In this document: piece after piece, positions 19,001 through 26,622 of the stretch
Position numbering within the stretch: the first letter of the stretch is position 1
Layout of the letters: every line of letters starts with the position of its first letter
Assembly (NCBI GenBank): GCA_005778405.1
Contig: SXOA01000035.1
Coordinates: 22,721 to 86,720, forward strand
DNA: 64,000 nt
Direction: 5' to 3'
DNA from: Planctomycetaceae bacterium
Lineage (GTDB): Bacteria; Planctomycetota; Planctomycetia; Pirellulales; Pirellulaceae
Made by a program: the position numbers and the translations under genes
The notes under the pieces: generated by a model
Seen by the model: the letters and a program-made list of their open reading frames with translations, nothing else
Told to the model about the DNA's origin: nothing
The model's database searches: none

Positions 19001-19507
19001 GACATCATCAACACGGGTGCCGGCGCGGACTACATCAACGGCGGGCAGGGTGGTGATCAGCTCGACGGCCAGTCCGGCGACGACCGCATCTACGGCGGCA
19101 GCGGAGTGGATGTGGCCAGCGGCAGCGAAGGGAACGACTTTGTAGCCGGTGGCGCCGGCAACGACGCTCTCTACGGACGGTCGGGCAACGACATCCTCAT
19201 CGGTGGTGGCGGCCAGGACATTGTCAACGGCGAGGATGGCTCGGATGTGGTGGTCGGCGACGAATCGAATGGTGCCGGCAGCAACAGCCTGGCCAGGGGA
19301 GACGCGGCCGACCTGGCCCTGGCGGCCCTGATGGCCCTGTGGGGACCGACACCGACGCTCGCCAGCCTCGGTGGCTTTGGCTCCGCCGGTGACGACGACT
19401 TTGTCGACACTCTTTGGGGCGGCGCCGCAGCTGACGCCTTCTTTGCCACCGGCTCCGACCTGGCCGCTGATCAGGGAGCGCCTGGCTACAGTCCGGATTT
19501 GAATTAG
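13028..19507 (+). CDS. Giant LEPR-XLL-type secreted protein with RTX-like Ca-binding C-terminus
   Basis: The frame codes for 2159 residues; starts at Met12 (13061) or Met33 (13124) are also reasonable. A basic N-terminus leads into RLFFERLEERRVLAIDA (about 57-72), a variant of the planctomycete LEPR-XLL export motif. Residues about 75-480 hold repeated blades ending in ELWRSDG, EVWGTDG, GLWHTDG and similar. The middle is Gly/Thr/Asn-rich, with LNGGDTFN-like repeats, and contains two near-identical copies of a 219-residue unit (DNA 15635-16291 and 16292-16938). The C-terminus (about 1895-2080) has RTX-like nonapeptides (GGAGNDRLNG, GGQGGDQLDG, GRSGNDILIG), which bind calcium in known exported proteins. 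Likely a surface adhesin or matrix protein; the real partner is unknown. Confidence 0.9.
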   Translation: MNHQDQNTIVGMDFTRFSRRRTQRRYLHTEDAMVHRPRATGPHSFFQRISPKRRRRLFFERLEERRVLAIDAALIQDIMAGGDSGPSGFMALGSNTYFSADDGTSGVELWRSDGSAASLFADLHPTLSSLPTLLTVANNRLFFAATTPATGKEVWGTDGVSAPQVFDVRAGSSTSLPESLISFNGEIYFVADNGTGKGLWHTDGIAAASLVAGTAGLNPSEMLVSGGKLYFAATPTAPPSFSRIYVYDGVSVQVLSITSGTGSYLPQRLVDFGGTPYFSGSRGSPTTGQELFKVTGPTSVDIVMDINPGSASSDPSKFTVAGTNLFFKAFNGTSTKLWRTHSGGTQLVSDPIGVTVPSTSSFASIGSLLYFVGTSAGVNGIYTSDGTTITSLPLTIGMSPDQLTNVAGTLYFAGTKAGINGRELWYLNGSTPTLVREIAAGSASSFPDSLTAVGSALYFSADDGSTGIEPWIAKDFPAPPAPTTTVGLDGSSNLVITDTAGGDTNDLLLLSRVGGNILVHDPVNPLAALAGSTLVDPHTVSTPISSISSNIQVNTLGGNDLLTVDSSVTTTAKPIFYSGGDPTSGPPGDALVLSGSGVFTDITHTFLSPSDGNVTIDGYPVVYTGLEPITDNLNVVNRVLTFTGGPETVTLANSGGAADMVSTISSTLAESVAFVNPTGSLTINLNGGDTFNFNSLDSLEGGGGPFSADLFINGAGGDTVNFPTSMINLGAGSGNVGIGGAIQTINFTGGGLQTTGSAFLTGTGSISDFGAGVVPIEIVALNLVAIGGAGVHLDTTVTSVEGGGGTGGVDIEESDDLAIGNISGVFGVSATGGNINLVARGDLTVNEDVVNSGGGTVTLTSASGSSADTLYGSDRSGNYFTVNLATGAGTFVGALPSGSTEIEYDPLSGRAFSQFPDGAFQGQEFDPSTGAGFGSNGPVPNGGSYTGLEWVGGTLYGTVIFAGPASPSELRVLNPFAGTSTLVGLTGVGPISGLAYDAAAGIMYGIAGGSAPANLYTINLSSGAATLVGNTGFRAGSLEFGPDGQLYAGGGGDVYRINTTTGASTFVGPAGFGTVTGLALIGPTGGEILYGSDRSGNYFTVNLATGTGTFVGVLPSGSTEIEYDPLSGRAFSQFPDGAFQGQEFNPLTGGVIGGPIPNGGSYTGLEWVGGTLYGTVIFAGGGASPSQLRILNPFAGTSTLVGPTGVGPISGLAYDAAAGIMYGIAGGPGPANLYTINLITGAATVVGNTGFRAGSLEFGPDGQLYAGGDADVYRINTTTGASTFVGPSGFGHVTGLALVGASGGAPSDLILNANVVSFGGSGNISLSAAANILHNVGTVFAANSGAIDYEASTATANGVITMADGTSATSGTGLMTLGADGNIQLSHVQTGNATNSAVMVTTSSGAITDADGGAALDINANGGGVILSAATGVGAAGSGPTIELDAMRLDVSNNTSGGIFVTDMAGGLTLDDLSGPTSVSGMGGNGLITANSPLTIAASATTSGGMTYTATDSAGAGDHLLILPGVAVTDTTASLTFNAGDDFILTNTASISAATTATINIDAGNADPGAGAFANIFGALAAPGGASMNGAADSDVFQVTGPTATALDGITAAVTVDGFGGGNILLLNDSLDVSGDTATVTHTTVEGLGGSPGTDYTYSNIAILDVTATSAGDILTTTLGGAVASPTSFNGLVSVNVRGSGGVDNMFLHVADSLTNASLDFVRLFGDAGGDNFGGAAAADHIRPVLATGQTQIIINGDANAKTTGPVNPGTDPVLTSPDRLFLDLTTTDSGATVNPVVIVDTNGGYADAANTVSFRYNGIEDIDLYDGGVLTNTAIGDFFVRATDNADYIQFMSAAQVNPVFRIRIGNIFYPTTGGNYGPYTTGGATPSRIFVYGRGGNDTITMYNTRLNAAVFCELGDDILTGGYGNDLIVGGAGNDRLNGAAVGGNDEIWGDDFNPATDDPAVASQAGTGNDQINTYGGNDTTYGQGGNDIINTGAGADYINGGQGGDQLDGQSGDDRIYGGSGVDVASGSEGNDFVAGGAGNDALYGRSGNDILIGGGGQDIVNGEDGSDVVVGDESNGAGSNSLARGDAADLALAALMALWGPTPTLASLGGFGSAGDDDFVDTLWGGAAADAFFATGSDLAADQGAPGYSPDLN
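15635..16938 (+). repeat. 657-bp tandem duplication inside the LEPR-XLL gene
   Basis: The segment starting CTTTATGGTAGCGACCGATC at 15635 recurs at 16292, exactly 657 bp (219 codons) later. The two copies align along their full length with scattered differences (for example GAGTFVGALPS against GTGTFVGVLPS). Each copy reads as a small beta-propeller-like array (LYGSDRSG, LYGTVIF, MYGIAGG, LYAGGG). In-frame length shows a duplication that preserved coding. Confidence 0.9.
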
Positions 19508-19509
19508 AA

Positions 19510-19602
19510 GTAGGGTGCATGAGCGCCAGCGAAATGCACGCGTGATTCCCGCTGACTTCAGTGCGGATTACGCGTGCATTTCGTGTTCCTCATGCACCCT
19601 AC
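19510..19602. repeat. Intergenic palindromic repeat, family B
   Basis: GTAGGGTGCATGA at 19510 pairs with TCATGCACCCTAC ending at 19602, and an inner pair GCGAAATGCACGCGT / ACGCGTGCATTTCGT extends the palindrome. It lies between the ends of two convergent genes, where its transcript would fold into a long hairpin and may help end transcription in both directions. Confidence 0.8.
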
Positions 19603-19641
19603 GAACTCGTCAAGAAGAAGACCGTCTCCTTCGCTGGCGCG

Positions 19642-20820
19642 TCAGGCTTGTGTCGCGCAGAGATTCTTGAACCACTCCATTTCCCGGGCGATCCCTTCGG
19701 CCAGCTCCGCGTGTTGCAGCTCCGGCGGCAGAACTCCCCAGGCATAAGTTTCGACCTCGAAATGGCGGCAGTTCGAATGGTCGAGAACGGCCTGGATGCA
19801 GGGCTGAATTTGGTCGCGGAAAGTTTGCAACGGGTCGATCCCCTCCCAGTAGATCGGAACGTGAAAGTGGGTCCGCCATTGGCCGATCGGCTTAGCCTCG
19901 GCAATGGCGAGAGGGAGGTCTTCGTAGAGCGTGGTTTGGTCACCGGCCCGGACGCTGGTCTGATGCAAGTAGCGGGGTTCGACGAATTTGGATTGCAACA
20001 ATTCCAGCGCACTTTGGCGATCGGCGGCGGGAAGCGATTCAAAGTCGACGCCGACCGCGGACGAGACTTGCACCTTGCCAATTTCGATGCCGGCAGCTTC
20101 GTAGTCGTGAATCGCGCCGGCCTGATCTTCGAACATCACCGCCGAGTGGCAAATGTCGTGACAGATTCGCAGGTGCCGCCGGACCTGGCTCTCGTCGCCG
20201 CCCCGCAGTAAGTAATCCTGAAAGAGCGCCACGATGTCGCCGGCTGTGTCCAGCACGCAGCCCGGCTCGGGCTCGATGCAGACGTAAATGAGACGGCCAG
20301 TGCGAGCTTCGAGCTCTGCCAGCCCGCTGGCCACCTTTCGCAAGTTTGCCGCTGCCGACTCCAGACGAGCGGATTCGAGCGGCTCTCCCAGTTTTACGGG
20401 CCAGGCAATGGGAAGAGTGGAGATGCTCCCTTCCACTCCCGACGGCAAGAGCTGGTCCAGAATCTCCGCCAGTTGCAATGTGTACTCCAGCCGGGCCGGC
20501 TCGTACCACGTCGGTCGGTAGACCTTGTGCTTCACCACCGGCTCATGAAAGTCGCCGTAGGGAAAGCCGTTCATGGTAAACGGGACCAGGCCGATTTCGC
20601 GGAGCCAGGCGGCGAATTGGGGAACTTGTCCCGATGAAACCAGTTCCAGGGCGGCATTCGCGGAGAGCCAGAGGCCAATCCCCATCGGCGCATGGGGGCT
20701 GATCCGCCGCTTGACTCCCAGGGCATGCTTTTCCAGGTTCGCCCGCGTCTTTTCCAGGCTGGCGTTGGCATGGACGTTGGTGCAATAGCCGAACGTGGTG
20801 GCGGAAAGTTCCATCCCCAC
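19642..20820 (-). CDS. eboE: EboE-like TIM-barrel metabolite traffic protein
   Basis: The 392-residue protein opens with FGYCTNVHANASLEKTRANL, matching the SYCTNVHP-type N-terminus of EboE, a xylose-isomerase-like TIM barrel. Further barrel motifs are TMNGFPYGDFHEP, YVCIEPEPGCVLD, RICHDICHSAVMFED and HFHVPIYWEGIDP, with conserved His/Glu/Asp typical of a metal site. Ebo proteins are known from the eboABCDEF cluster, which moves secondary-metabolite precursors across the membrane. None of the other ebo genes is in this window, so the role here may differ. The start could also be Met3. Family call fairly confident. Confidence 0.75.
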   Translation of the reverse strand: MGMELSATTFGYCTNVHANASLEKTRANLEKHALGVKRRISPHAPMGIGLWLSANAALELVSSGQVPQFAAWLREIGLVPFTMNGFPYGDFHEPVVKHKVYRPTWYEPARLEYTLQLAEILDQLLPSGVEGSISTLPIAWPVKLGEPLESARLESAAANLRKVASGLAELEARTGRLIYVCIEPEPGCVLDTAGDIVALFQDYLLRGGDESQVRRHLRICHDICHSAVMFEDQAGAIHDYEAAGIEIGKVQVSSAVGVDFESLPAADRQSALELLQSKFVEPRYLHQTSVRAGDQTTLYEDLPLAIAEAKPIGQWRTHFHVPIYWEGIDPLQTFRDQIQPCIQAVLDHSNCRHFEVETYAWGVLPPELQHAELAEGIAREMEWFKNLCATQA

Positions 20821-20895
20821 AGCCTAGTCCGCCGGTCCGACTGGGAAAACCGGGCTATAATTGGGCGACAAGGCTGTTCCCACTGGAGAAGGCAA

Positions 20896-21927
20896 ATGTT
20901 TTCCCCCCGCGCTTTACCGCTGGCACTCATTCTACTTTTGTCCTCGCTTGGCAACATCGTTTTCGCTGCCGATGGCCGTGTCGATTTGGAGCTCGTGACC
21001 GTCGGCTCGTTTCCGTTCGAGCAGACTCGCGACTGGTTGGCGATGTTGCAGAAGCTCGACTTGGAAGGGGTGAAGATTCGGGCCGGGACCGAGGACGACG
21101 TTCCGGAAATCATCATGGAAGGAAGTGAGAAATCCCCCGTCTATCGAGTGAAAGGGCTGCTCGCGCCTGGTGGCAACCTGATTCTCAAGGGGGCCAAGTT
21201 CAAGCTGGGGGACCGAGTGGCCATCGGCAAATGGATGGACAAGCTCAAGCAAGGAGGAGAAGAGGGTCTTTCTGCCGTGCCGGGTGCGTTCGGCCTGCTC
21301 CCCAAGCAATTGGCGGCTGTGCACGAGGCCCTGTCAGGACCGGTCGATTTTTCGACGGCGGGGGGAAAGCCCCGTGACATCGTGGAAAAGCTTACCGGCA
21401 AACTCTCGCTCCAGGTGACGCTTGATTCCGGTGCGGATCTGGCCCTCGATTCTGCCGAGCCCTTTCCGGATCAGCTCTTGGGAGTTTCCAGCGGCACCTC
21501 TCTGGCGGCAGTGCTGCGGCCGGCGGGGCTGGTCTTTGTGCCGGTGAAAGGAAGAGGGGACGCCATTGACCTCAAAATAACCGATAGCCGCAAAGTGGAA
21601 AAATCGTGGCCGGTCGGCTGGCCATCGGACAAGGGAAAGGGGCACTTGCTGCCGGACCTGTTCAAGACGCTCAATGCAGAGATTACCGACACGCCGCTCG
21701 ATGAATCGCTGGCAGTGATTCAAAAGAGGGTGAATGCGCCGTTTCTGATCGATCAGAATTCGCTGGCCCGCCAGCGAGTGGATCTGAAGGCGAAGATCAG
21801 CCTCCCCAAGGCCAGCCTCAGCTACGCCCGCATCCTCGACAAGCTGCTCACCCAGGTCAAATGCAAGACCGAAGTCCGGCTGGACGAAGCCGACAAGCCG
21901 TTTGTGTGGATCACAACGCTAAAGTAG
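20896..21927 (+). CDS. Secreted planctomycete protein of unknown function
   Basis: The ATG at 20896 gives 343 residues with a Sec signal peptide (MFSPRALPLALILLLSSLGNIVFA); an upstream extension is rejected as it overlaps the divergent EboE-like gene. The N-terminal half has a small domain (VGSFPFEQTRDWLAMLQKLDLEGVKIR). The C-terminal third carries a repeated theme LDESLAVIQKRVNAPFLIDQ and LSYARILDKLLTQVKCKTEVRLDEADKPFVWITT, which resembles the secretin/STN-type small beta-alpha repeats seen in planctomycete proteins. No catalytic motif seen. Confidence 0.75.
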   Translation: MFSPRALPLALILLLSSLGNIVFAADGRVDLELVTVGSFPFEQTRDWLAMLQKLDLEGVKIRAGTEDDVPEIIMEGSEKSPVYRVKGLLAPGGNLILKGAKFKLGDRVAIGKWMDKLKQGGEEGLSAVPGAFGLLPKQLAAVHEALSGPVDFSTAGGKPRDIVEKLTGKLSLQVTLDSGADLALDSAEPFPDQLLGVSSGTSLAAVLRPAGLVFVPVKGRGDAIDLKITDSRKVEKSWPVGWPSDKGKGHLLPDLFKTLNAEITDTPLDESLAVIQKRVNAPFLIDQNSLARQRVDLKAKISLPKASLSYARILDKLLTQVKCKTEVRLDEADKPFVWITTLK

Positions 21928-22105
21928 TCATGTCGATTGCGCAAAGCTTTGCCGAAACTCCCGTCAGGCTTGCGACAAATTGAGGCATCGGCGGCTTGAA
22001 ATCCCAGCCGCGGTAAGAAGCCGTCTCCGCTGCAAAGTCATCGTTTGGGGGGCTTTCCTGCCTTAAAGGCCAAATCTCACTTGCTTAGGGCGTTCTTTGG
22101 CCCAG

Positions 22106-22121
22106 CGGCACAATCGTTGCT
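22106..22121 (+). promoter_or_regulatory. Sigma-54 (RpoN) promoter candidate for amt
   Basis: CGGCACAATCGTTGCT matches the consensus TGGCACG-N4-TTGCW with GG at 22107-22108 and GC at 22119-22120, the required ten bases apart. Only the first T and the seventh base differ. It lies about 118 bp before the amt ATG. Sigma-54 control of ammonium transporter genes is established in other bacteria, so context supports it. The rest of 21928-22238 shows no gene. Confidence 0.65.
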
Positions 22122-22238
22122 ATCGACTCGGTCGAGAACTGACCCTCGGTTGGGCCTGCGGCCTAATTGCCGGTCAGCCGGCGGTGCATTGGCTTCGCCG
22201 GTTTGCGTCCACGTGGTCCTCAACAAGGCGGAATTGAG

Positions 22239-23768
22239 ATGAAAATCAGTAGACCGGCAAAGTGGTGTTGCGCTCTGACATTTTTGGCAATGGCTCTAGT
22301 CTTTAGCATGAGTTGGCAACCAACTCGTGCCCAGGAGAACAAGGAGGAGACTAAGGCTGCGGAAGCAGCGCCGGTCGAAGGTGCGGCTGTCGCAGCACCC
22401 ACACCGGAAAAGGCAGCTCCAACGATCGCCGATGTCAAAGTCCTGGCGGACGACGCCGCCCTGGCTGGCCACAACGCCTGGATGCTCACCTCCTCGGCCT
22501 TGGTGCTGTTCATGACAGCGCCTGGCTTAGCGATGTTTTACGGCGGTCTGGTGCGAAAGAAGAACGTGCTTAGCGTGCTGATGCAGTGCGTTTTCTTAAT
22601 GGGTCTGATGACCGTGATCTGGGCCGTTTATGGATATTCGCTTGCCTTCGGCGGTTCTAACCCCTACATCGGAAATGGCGAATATCTCTTCATGAACGGC
22701 GTACAACGCCAATTCAATGCCACGACGAACACGGTCGATACCCCGATGTTCAACGCCGACTTTGCGTGGCGTATCCCGATGCTCACCCACATGCTGTTCC
22801 AAGGCATGTTCTTTATCATTACTCCCGCTCTGATTGTGGGGGCTTTTGCCGAGCGGATGAAGTTCAGCACGATGGTTGTGTTCACGATCCTGTGGGGGAC
22901 TATCGTTTATTGCCCTCTCTGCCACTGGGTCTGGGATGCAGGCTTGCTGGGTTATGTGAAAGATGGTGCTACCGGCAATGGAATTGCCGGTGGAGCGCTC
23001 GATTTTGCCGGAGGCACGGTCGTGCATATTAGCTCGGGCGTCTCTGCCCTGATCTGCGCCTTGCTGATTGGCAAGCGAGTGGGCTACGGCAAAATTAACA
23101 TGCCCCCCCATAACTTGACGTACACGGTCCTGGGAGCCGCCATGCTGTGGGTCGGTTGGTTTGGCTTCAATGCCGGCAGCGAATTGGCCTCGGATGGTCT
23201 CGCGTCCAGCGCCTTCTGCGTCACCCACTTTGCCGCAGCAGCCGGGGCTCTGGCTTGGGCGGGCATGGAATGGGTCACTCGCGGCAAGCCATCGGTACTT
23301 GGTGCCGCGTCCGGGCTAGTGGCTGGGCTCGTTTGCATCACTCCCGCCTCGGGCTTTGTCCAGCCGATGCCCGCTCTGGTGATGGGTGTGGCCGCGGGTG
23401 TGGTTTGCTTCCTAGCCTGCACAAAGCTCAAGGCTGCCTTCGGATACGACGATGCACTGGACGTTTTTGGTGTCCACGGCGTGGGCGGAACCTTGGGAGC
23501 CATTCTGACGGGCGTGTTCGCCACGGTGCACGTTTGCGATACCGCGCTGGTCAGCGACGGTAAGGCAGTGGGCCTGGTCGATGGCCGGATCGAACTCCTG
23601 ATCGGGCAACTTGCCGCGGTCGGAATCACTTGGGTTCTGGCGATTGTCGTCACGTTTGTGCTACTCAAGGTTCTCGACGCCACCATGGGCCTCCGCGTCA
23701 CCGAGGACGAAGAGCAGCAGGGACTTGATGTGACCCAGCATGGCGAAGAAGGGTACATCTTTAGTTAG
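22239..23768 (+). CDS. amt: Ammonium transporter Amt
   Basis: The ATG at 22239 gives 509 residues. A signal peptide (about 1-31) is followed by an unusual Ala/Glu/Pro-rich extracytoplasmic stretch (about 32-75) before the Amt core of eleven helices. Family hallmarks are NAWMLTSSALVLFMTAPGLAMFYGGLVRKKN at the first helix, CPLCHWVWDAG, DFAGGTVVHISSGVSALICA (first of the twin pore histidines) and FGVHGVGGTLGAILTG (second). It conducts ammonium/ammonia for assimilation. No glnK/glnB follows it, unlike in many bacteria. A sigma-54 promoter candidate lies 118 bp upstream. Confidence 0.95.
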   Translation: MKISRPAKWCCALTFLAMALVFSMSWQPTRAQENKEETKAAEAAPVEGAAVAAPTPEKAAPTIADVKVLADDAALAGHNAWMLTSSALVLFMTAPGLAMFYGGLVRKKNVLSVLMQCVFLMGLMTVIWAVYGYSLAFGGSNPYIGNGEYLFMNGVQRQFNATTNTVDTPMFNADFAWRIPMLTHMLFQGMFFIITPALIVGAFAERMKFSTMVVFTILWGTIVYCPLCHWVWDAGLLGYVKDGATGNGIAGGALDFAGGTVVHISSGVSALICALLIGKRVGYGKINMPPHNLTYTVLGAAMLWVGWFGFNAGSELASDGLASSAFCVTHFAAAAGALAWAGMEWVTRGKPSVLGAASGLVAGLVCITPASGFVQPMPALVMGVAAGVVCFLACTKLKAAFGYDDALDVFGVHGVGGTLGAILTGVFATVHVCDTALVSDGKAVGLVDGRIELLIGQLAAVGITWVLAIVVTFVLLKVLDATMGLRVTEDEEQQGLDVTQHGEEGYIFS

Positions 23769-23791
23769 TCAGGACCAATGCGGACACCGCA

Positions 23792-23821
23792 GTGTCGCCG
23801 GTCTCCGCCTGACCGGCACAC
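23792..23821. repeat. Hairpin downstream of amt
   Basis: GCCGGTC (23797-23803) pairs with GACCGGC (23811-23817) round the loop TCCGCCT, and flanking GTGT/ACAC extend the stem past a bulge. No T-run follows, so it is either a non-canonical terminator or a copy of a dispersed hairpin. The region 23769-24045 holds nothing else I can name. Confidence 0.4.
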
Positions 23822-24045
23822 CCCTACGGCTTGGGCAGGAGGTTTCGACCTTTTGCTCAAGCCGGGGTTGTTTCTTGGGGCAAACTCCATGGACTGCATG
23901 AGGTCATGCGGTCCATGTTGGTCGGGCGTGACGAGTAACCGACCGGAGAATCCCGTTGAATCGCATTAGAAAGATCATGAAAGTCAGGGATTCCGGAACG
24001 TAGCCACAGTTTCGCTGGCGCAGCGATTCCTCTAAGATGCTCGCC

Positions 24046-25530
24046 ATGGCCGAAAACACACATGACGATGCCTATTTAGTTTCTGACAAGACCATTCAGG
24101 CACCGCCGGACAGTCTATGGAAAGCGCTGACGAAGATTGGCCCAGGGATCATCCTGGCGGGAAGCATTGTCGGATCGGGCGAGTTGCTCCTGACGACCGG
24201 CCTGGGCGCGGACTACGGCTTCGTCTTTTTGTGGCTGATCTTGTTTAGCTGCGTCATCAAGGTCTTCGTGCAGATCGAACTTGGCCGATATGCAATTTCG
24301 TCCGGAAAACCGACCCTGACCGCACTCGACTCGTTGCCCGGACCGCGCCTGGGGACTCACTGGATCGGCTGGTGGTGGCTGATCATGATGCTGGCCACCA
24401 TTTTTCAATTGGGCGCGATGGCGGGGGGTGTGGGCCAGGCGCTGAACCTGGCGTTTCCGGGCGTCTCGGTGTGGCTGGCCGATTCACTCACTGGCATGTT
24501 GCCGTCGCTCGCCGCTGCCATTCGCAATCGTCCCGAACACCCCTGGGCCATTTTGACGGCCTTCTCGGCGGTCCTCTTGCTCCTCTGGGGCGGCTACAAG
24601 CGGATTGAACTGATTACCACGATTCTTGTCGCTGGTGTTACGCTGGTCACGGTGATCTGCGTCGCCCTCCTGCCGTCGACCGGATTTCCGTTCCGGATGT
24701 CGGACTTGCAAGACGGGTTTTCGCTAAAAATCCTGGGCCTGAGCGGCCTGGCGATTTCCGCGGCCTTCAGCACGTTCGGCATCACCGGAGTCGGGGCCAG
24801 CGAGCTCTTTGCCTATCCCTACTGGTGCCTGGAAAAAGGTTACGCCCGCTTCACAGGCCCTCAATCGGACGATCCGGCTTGGGCCAAGCGGGCTCGCGGC
24901 TGGATGCGGGTGATGGTTCTGGATGCCTGGGTCAGCATGATCGTCTTCACGGTGGCCACTGTGGCGTTCTACATCCTCGGTGCCACCGTTCTGCACCGCC
25001 AGGGATTGCATCCGGAGAAATCTAAGATGATCGAGACCTTGTCAATGATGTATGTCCCCGCCTTCGGCAAATGGACGCAACTGTTCTTCCTCATCGGCGC
25101 TTGGGCGGTGCTGTTCAAAACCCTGTACGTTTCGTCGGCTGGAAATGGACGATTGCTGGCCGACTTTGTGGGGCTCACGAAGGCCGTCAACTACGCCGGC
25201 CGTCCGGAGTTGAGAAAGCAGTGGATTCGGCGGTTCAGCATCTCCTTACCGATCATCGGGCTGGTGCTGTACCTGATGTGGGGCGATCCCAAGATGATGG
25301 TCATCATCGGCGGCTTCTTCCAGGCCGCGACACTGCCCATCATTTCCGGCGCGGCGCTCTACCTCCGCTACTACCGCACGGATCAGCGACTGGCACCGTC
25401 GCGCTGGTCCGATGCGCTCGTATGGTTTGCCTTCCTTTCCATAACGGCGTGCTCCCTCTACGCGATTCCTCAATGGGCGATCAATAGTCTCTGGCCGGCC
25501 ATCAAGCCCTACTTAGTACTGGGACCGTAG
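24046..25530 (+). CDS. NRAMP-related transporter with non-canonical metal site
   Basis: The product (494 residues from Met at 24046; an ATG at 24037 is also in frame) has about eleven membrane helices and the NRAMP-type start LTKIGPGIILAGSIVGSGELL. In canonical Mn/Fe NRAMP proteins helix 1 carries DPGN and helix 6 an A/M-P-H motif. Here helix 1 has VGSGE and helix 6 GVGASELFAYPY, so both metal-ligand motifs are absent. The fold is clear (LGADYGFVFLWLI, YVSSAGNGRLLADF), but the substrate need not be Mn or Fe. Close homologues in planctomycetes are annotated only as divalent metal transporters. Confidence 0.8.
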   Translation: MAENTHDDAYLVSDKTIQAPPDSLWKALTKIGPGIILAGSIVGSGELLLTTGLGADYGFVFLWLILFSCVIKVFVQIELGRYAISSGKPTLTALDSLPGPRLGTHWIGWWWLIMMLATIFQLGAMAGGVGQALNLAFPGVSVWLADSLTGMLPSLAAAIRNRPEHPWAILTAFSAVLLLLWGGYKRIELITTILVAGVTLVTVICVALLPSTGFPFRMSDLQDGFSLKILGLSGLAISAAFSTFGITGVGASELFAYPYWCLEKGYARFTGPQSDDPAWAKRARGWMRVMVLDAWVSMIVFTVATVAFYILGATVLHRQGLHPEKSKMIETLSMMYVPAFGKWTQLFFLIGAWAVLFKTLYVSSAGNGRLLADFVGLTKAVNYAGRPELRKQWIRRFSISLPIIGLVLYLMWGDPKMMVIIGGFFQAATLPIISGAALYLRYYRTDQRLAPSRWSDALVWFAFLSITACSLYAIPQWAINSLWPAIKPYLVLGP

Positions 25531-25566
25531 AAACGAGGCTCACGAGGCCCCGTCACAGCGGAGTCT

Positions 25567-26592
25567 TCATCGATTGCTTTCCCGAGCTAGCTCGGCGAGC
25601 AACCCTTGGGCGGCGCGTGTATCGATCGCCTCCGCTGCTCGCAGCGCACAATCACGCGGCGATGCGGCGAAACCGGCAACCCACAATGCCGCTGCGGCAT
25701 TGATGAGGACCATGTCGCGCGGTGGACCTTGTTGGCCGGCGAGCACGTCTCGAATGATGGCCGCGCTGGCCTGGGGGCCATCGACGACCAGGGATTCTTT
25801 TCCCGCGAAGCTAAGGCCAAAGTCCGCCGCCTGCCAGGTAAAAGTCCGAATACCGGAGGGCGTCACCTCTCGAACCTCCGTCGGCCCCGTGACGGTTACT
25901 TCTCCCATTCCGTCCCCTCCAACGACTACGGCTCGCTCCGTCCCCAGCCGCAACAGCACTTCAGCCATCATTCCCTGAAGTTCCGGTTTGCCGACACCCA
26001 AAACCTGGTAACTCGCCCGGGCAGGATTGCAGAGAGGCCCGAGGAGATTGAAAATGGTCGCCGTGCCGAGCTGCTTGCGGACGGCGGCGACGTGCTTCAT
26101 CGCCGGGTGAAGGGACGGAGCAAAGCAAAAGCATAGGCCCAGCTCTTCGAGGCAGCGCTCGACGGTTTCGACAGGGGCCGCGATGTTGACACCCAGCGAT
26201 TGCAAAACATCCGCTGAGCCGCTCTTGCTCGTAGCGCTGCGGTTTCCATGCTTGGCCACCGGCACACCAGCCGCCGCCGTCACAATGGCGGCCGCGGTGC
26301 TGACGTTGAAGATGTTGGAGCCGACGCCACCCGTTCCGCATGTATCGACAATCCCCTGCCGAGTCGAACGAATCGGCGTCATGTTTTGACGCATCACAAG
26401 CGCCGCACCGGCAATTTCGTCCGCCGTCTCCCCCTTCGCCTTGAGCGCTGTGAGCAGCAAGGCAATCTCGTTCTCACGACAACGGCCGGCCATCACCTCG
26501 GCCATCACTGCGGCCATTTCCTCCATCGTCAGGTTTTCGCCGGCGGAAATGCGGCCAAGGTAGGGAGTGAGCATGGAGTGTTGAAATGGCAT
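25567..26592 (-). CDS. trpD: Anthranilate phosphoribosyltransferase
   Basis: The 341-residue protein has the full TrpD pattern: an N-terminal helical region (LTMEEMAAVMAEVMAGRCRENEIALLLTAL), the PRPP-binding loop DTCGTGGVGSNIFNVST (about 83-99), KHGNRSATSKSGSADVL, the metal-binding stretch and LLGPLCNPA (about 185-193). It joins anthranilate to PRPP in tryptophan synthesis, in the cytoplasm. A start at Met7 is also good. No other trp gene is nearby, so the pathway genes are scattered as in many planctomycetes. Confidence 0.95.
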   Translation of the reverse strand: MPFQHSMLTPYLGRISAGENLTMEEMAAVMAEVMAGRCRENEIALLLTALKAKGETADEIAGAALVMRQNMTPIRSTRQGIVDTCGTGGVGSNIFNVSTAAAIVTAAAGVPVAKHGNRSATSKSGSADVLQSLGVNIAAPVETVERCLEELGLCFCFAPSLHPAMKHVAAVRKQLGTATIFNLLGPLCNPARASYQVLGVGKPELQGMMAEVLLRLGTERAVVVGGDGMGEVTVTGPTEVREVTPSGIRTFTWQAADFGLSFAGKESLVVDGPQASAAIIRDVLAGQQGPPRDMVLINAAAALWVAGFAASPRDCALRAAEAIDTRAAQGLLAELARESNR

Positions 26593-26622
26593 GAGGTTAA
26601 AGACTGCGGAACTCCGATTGTA

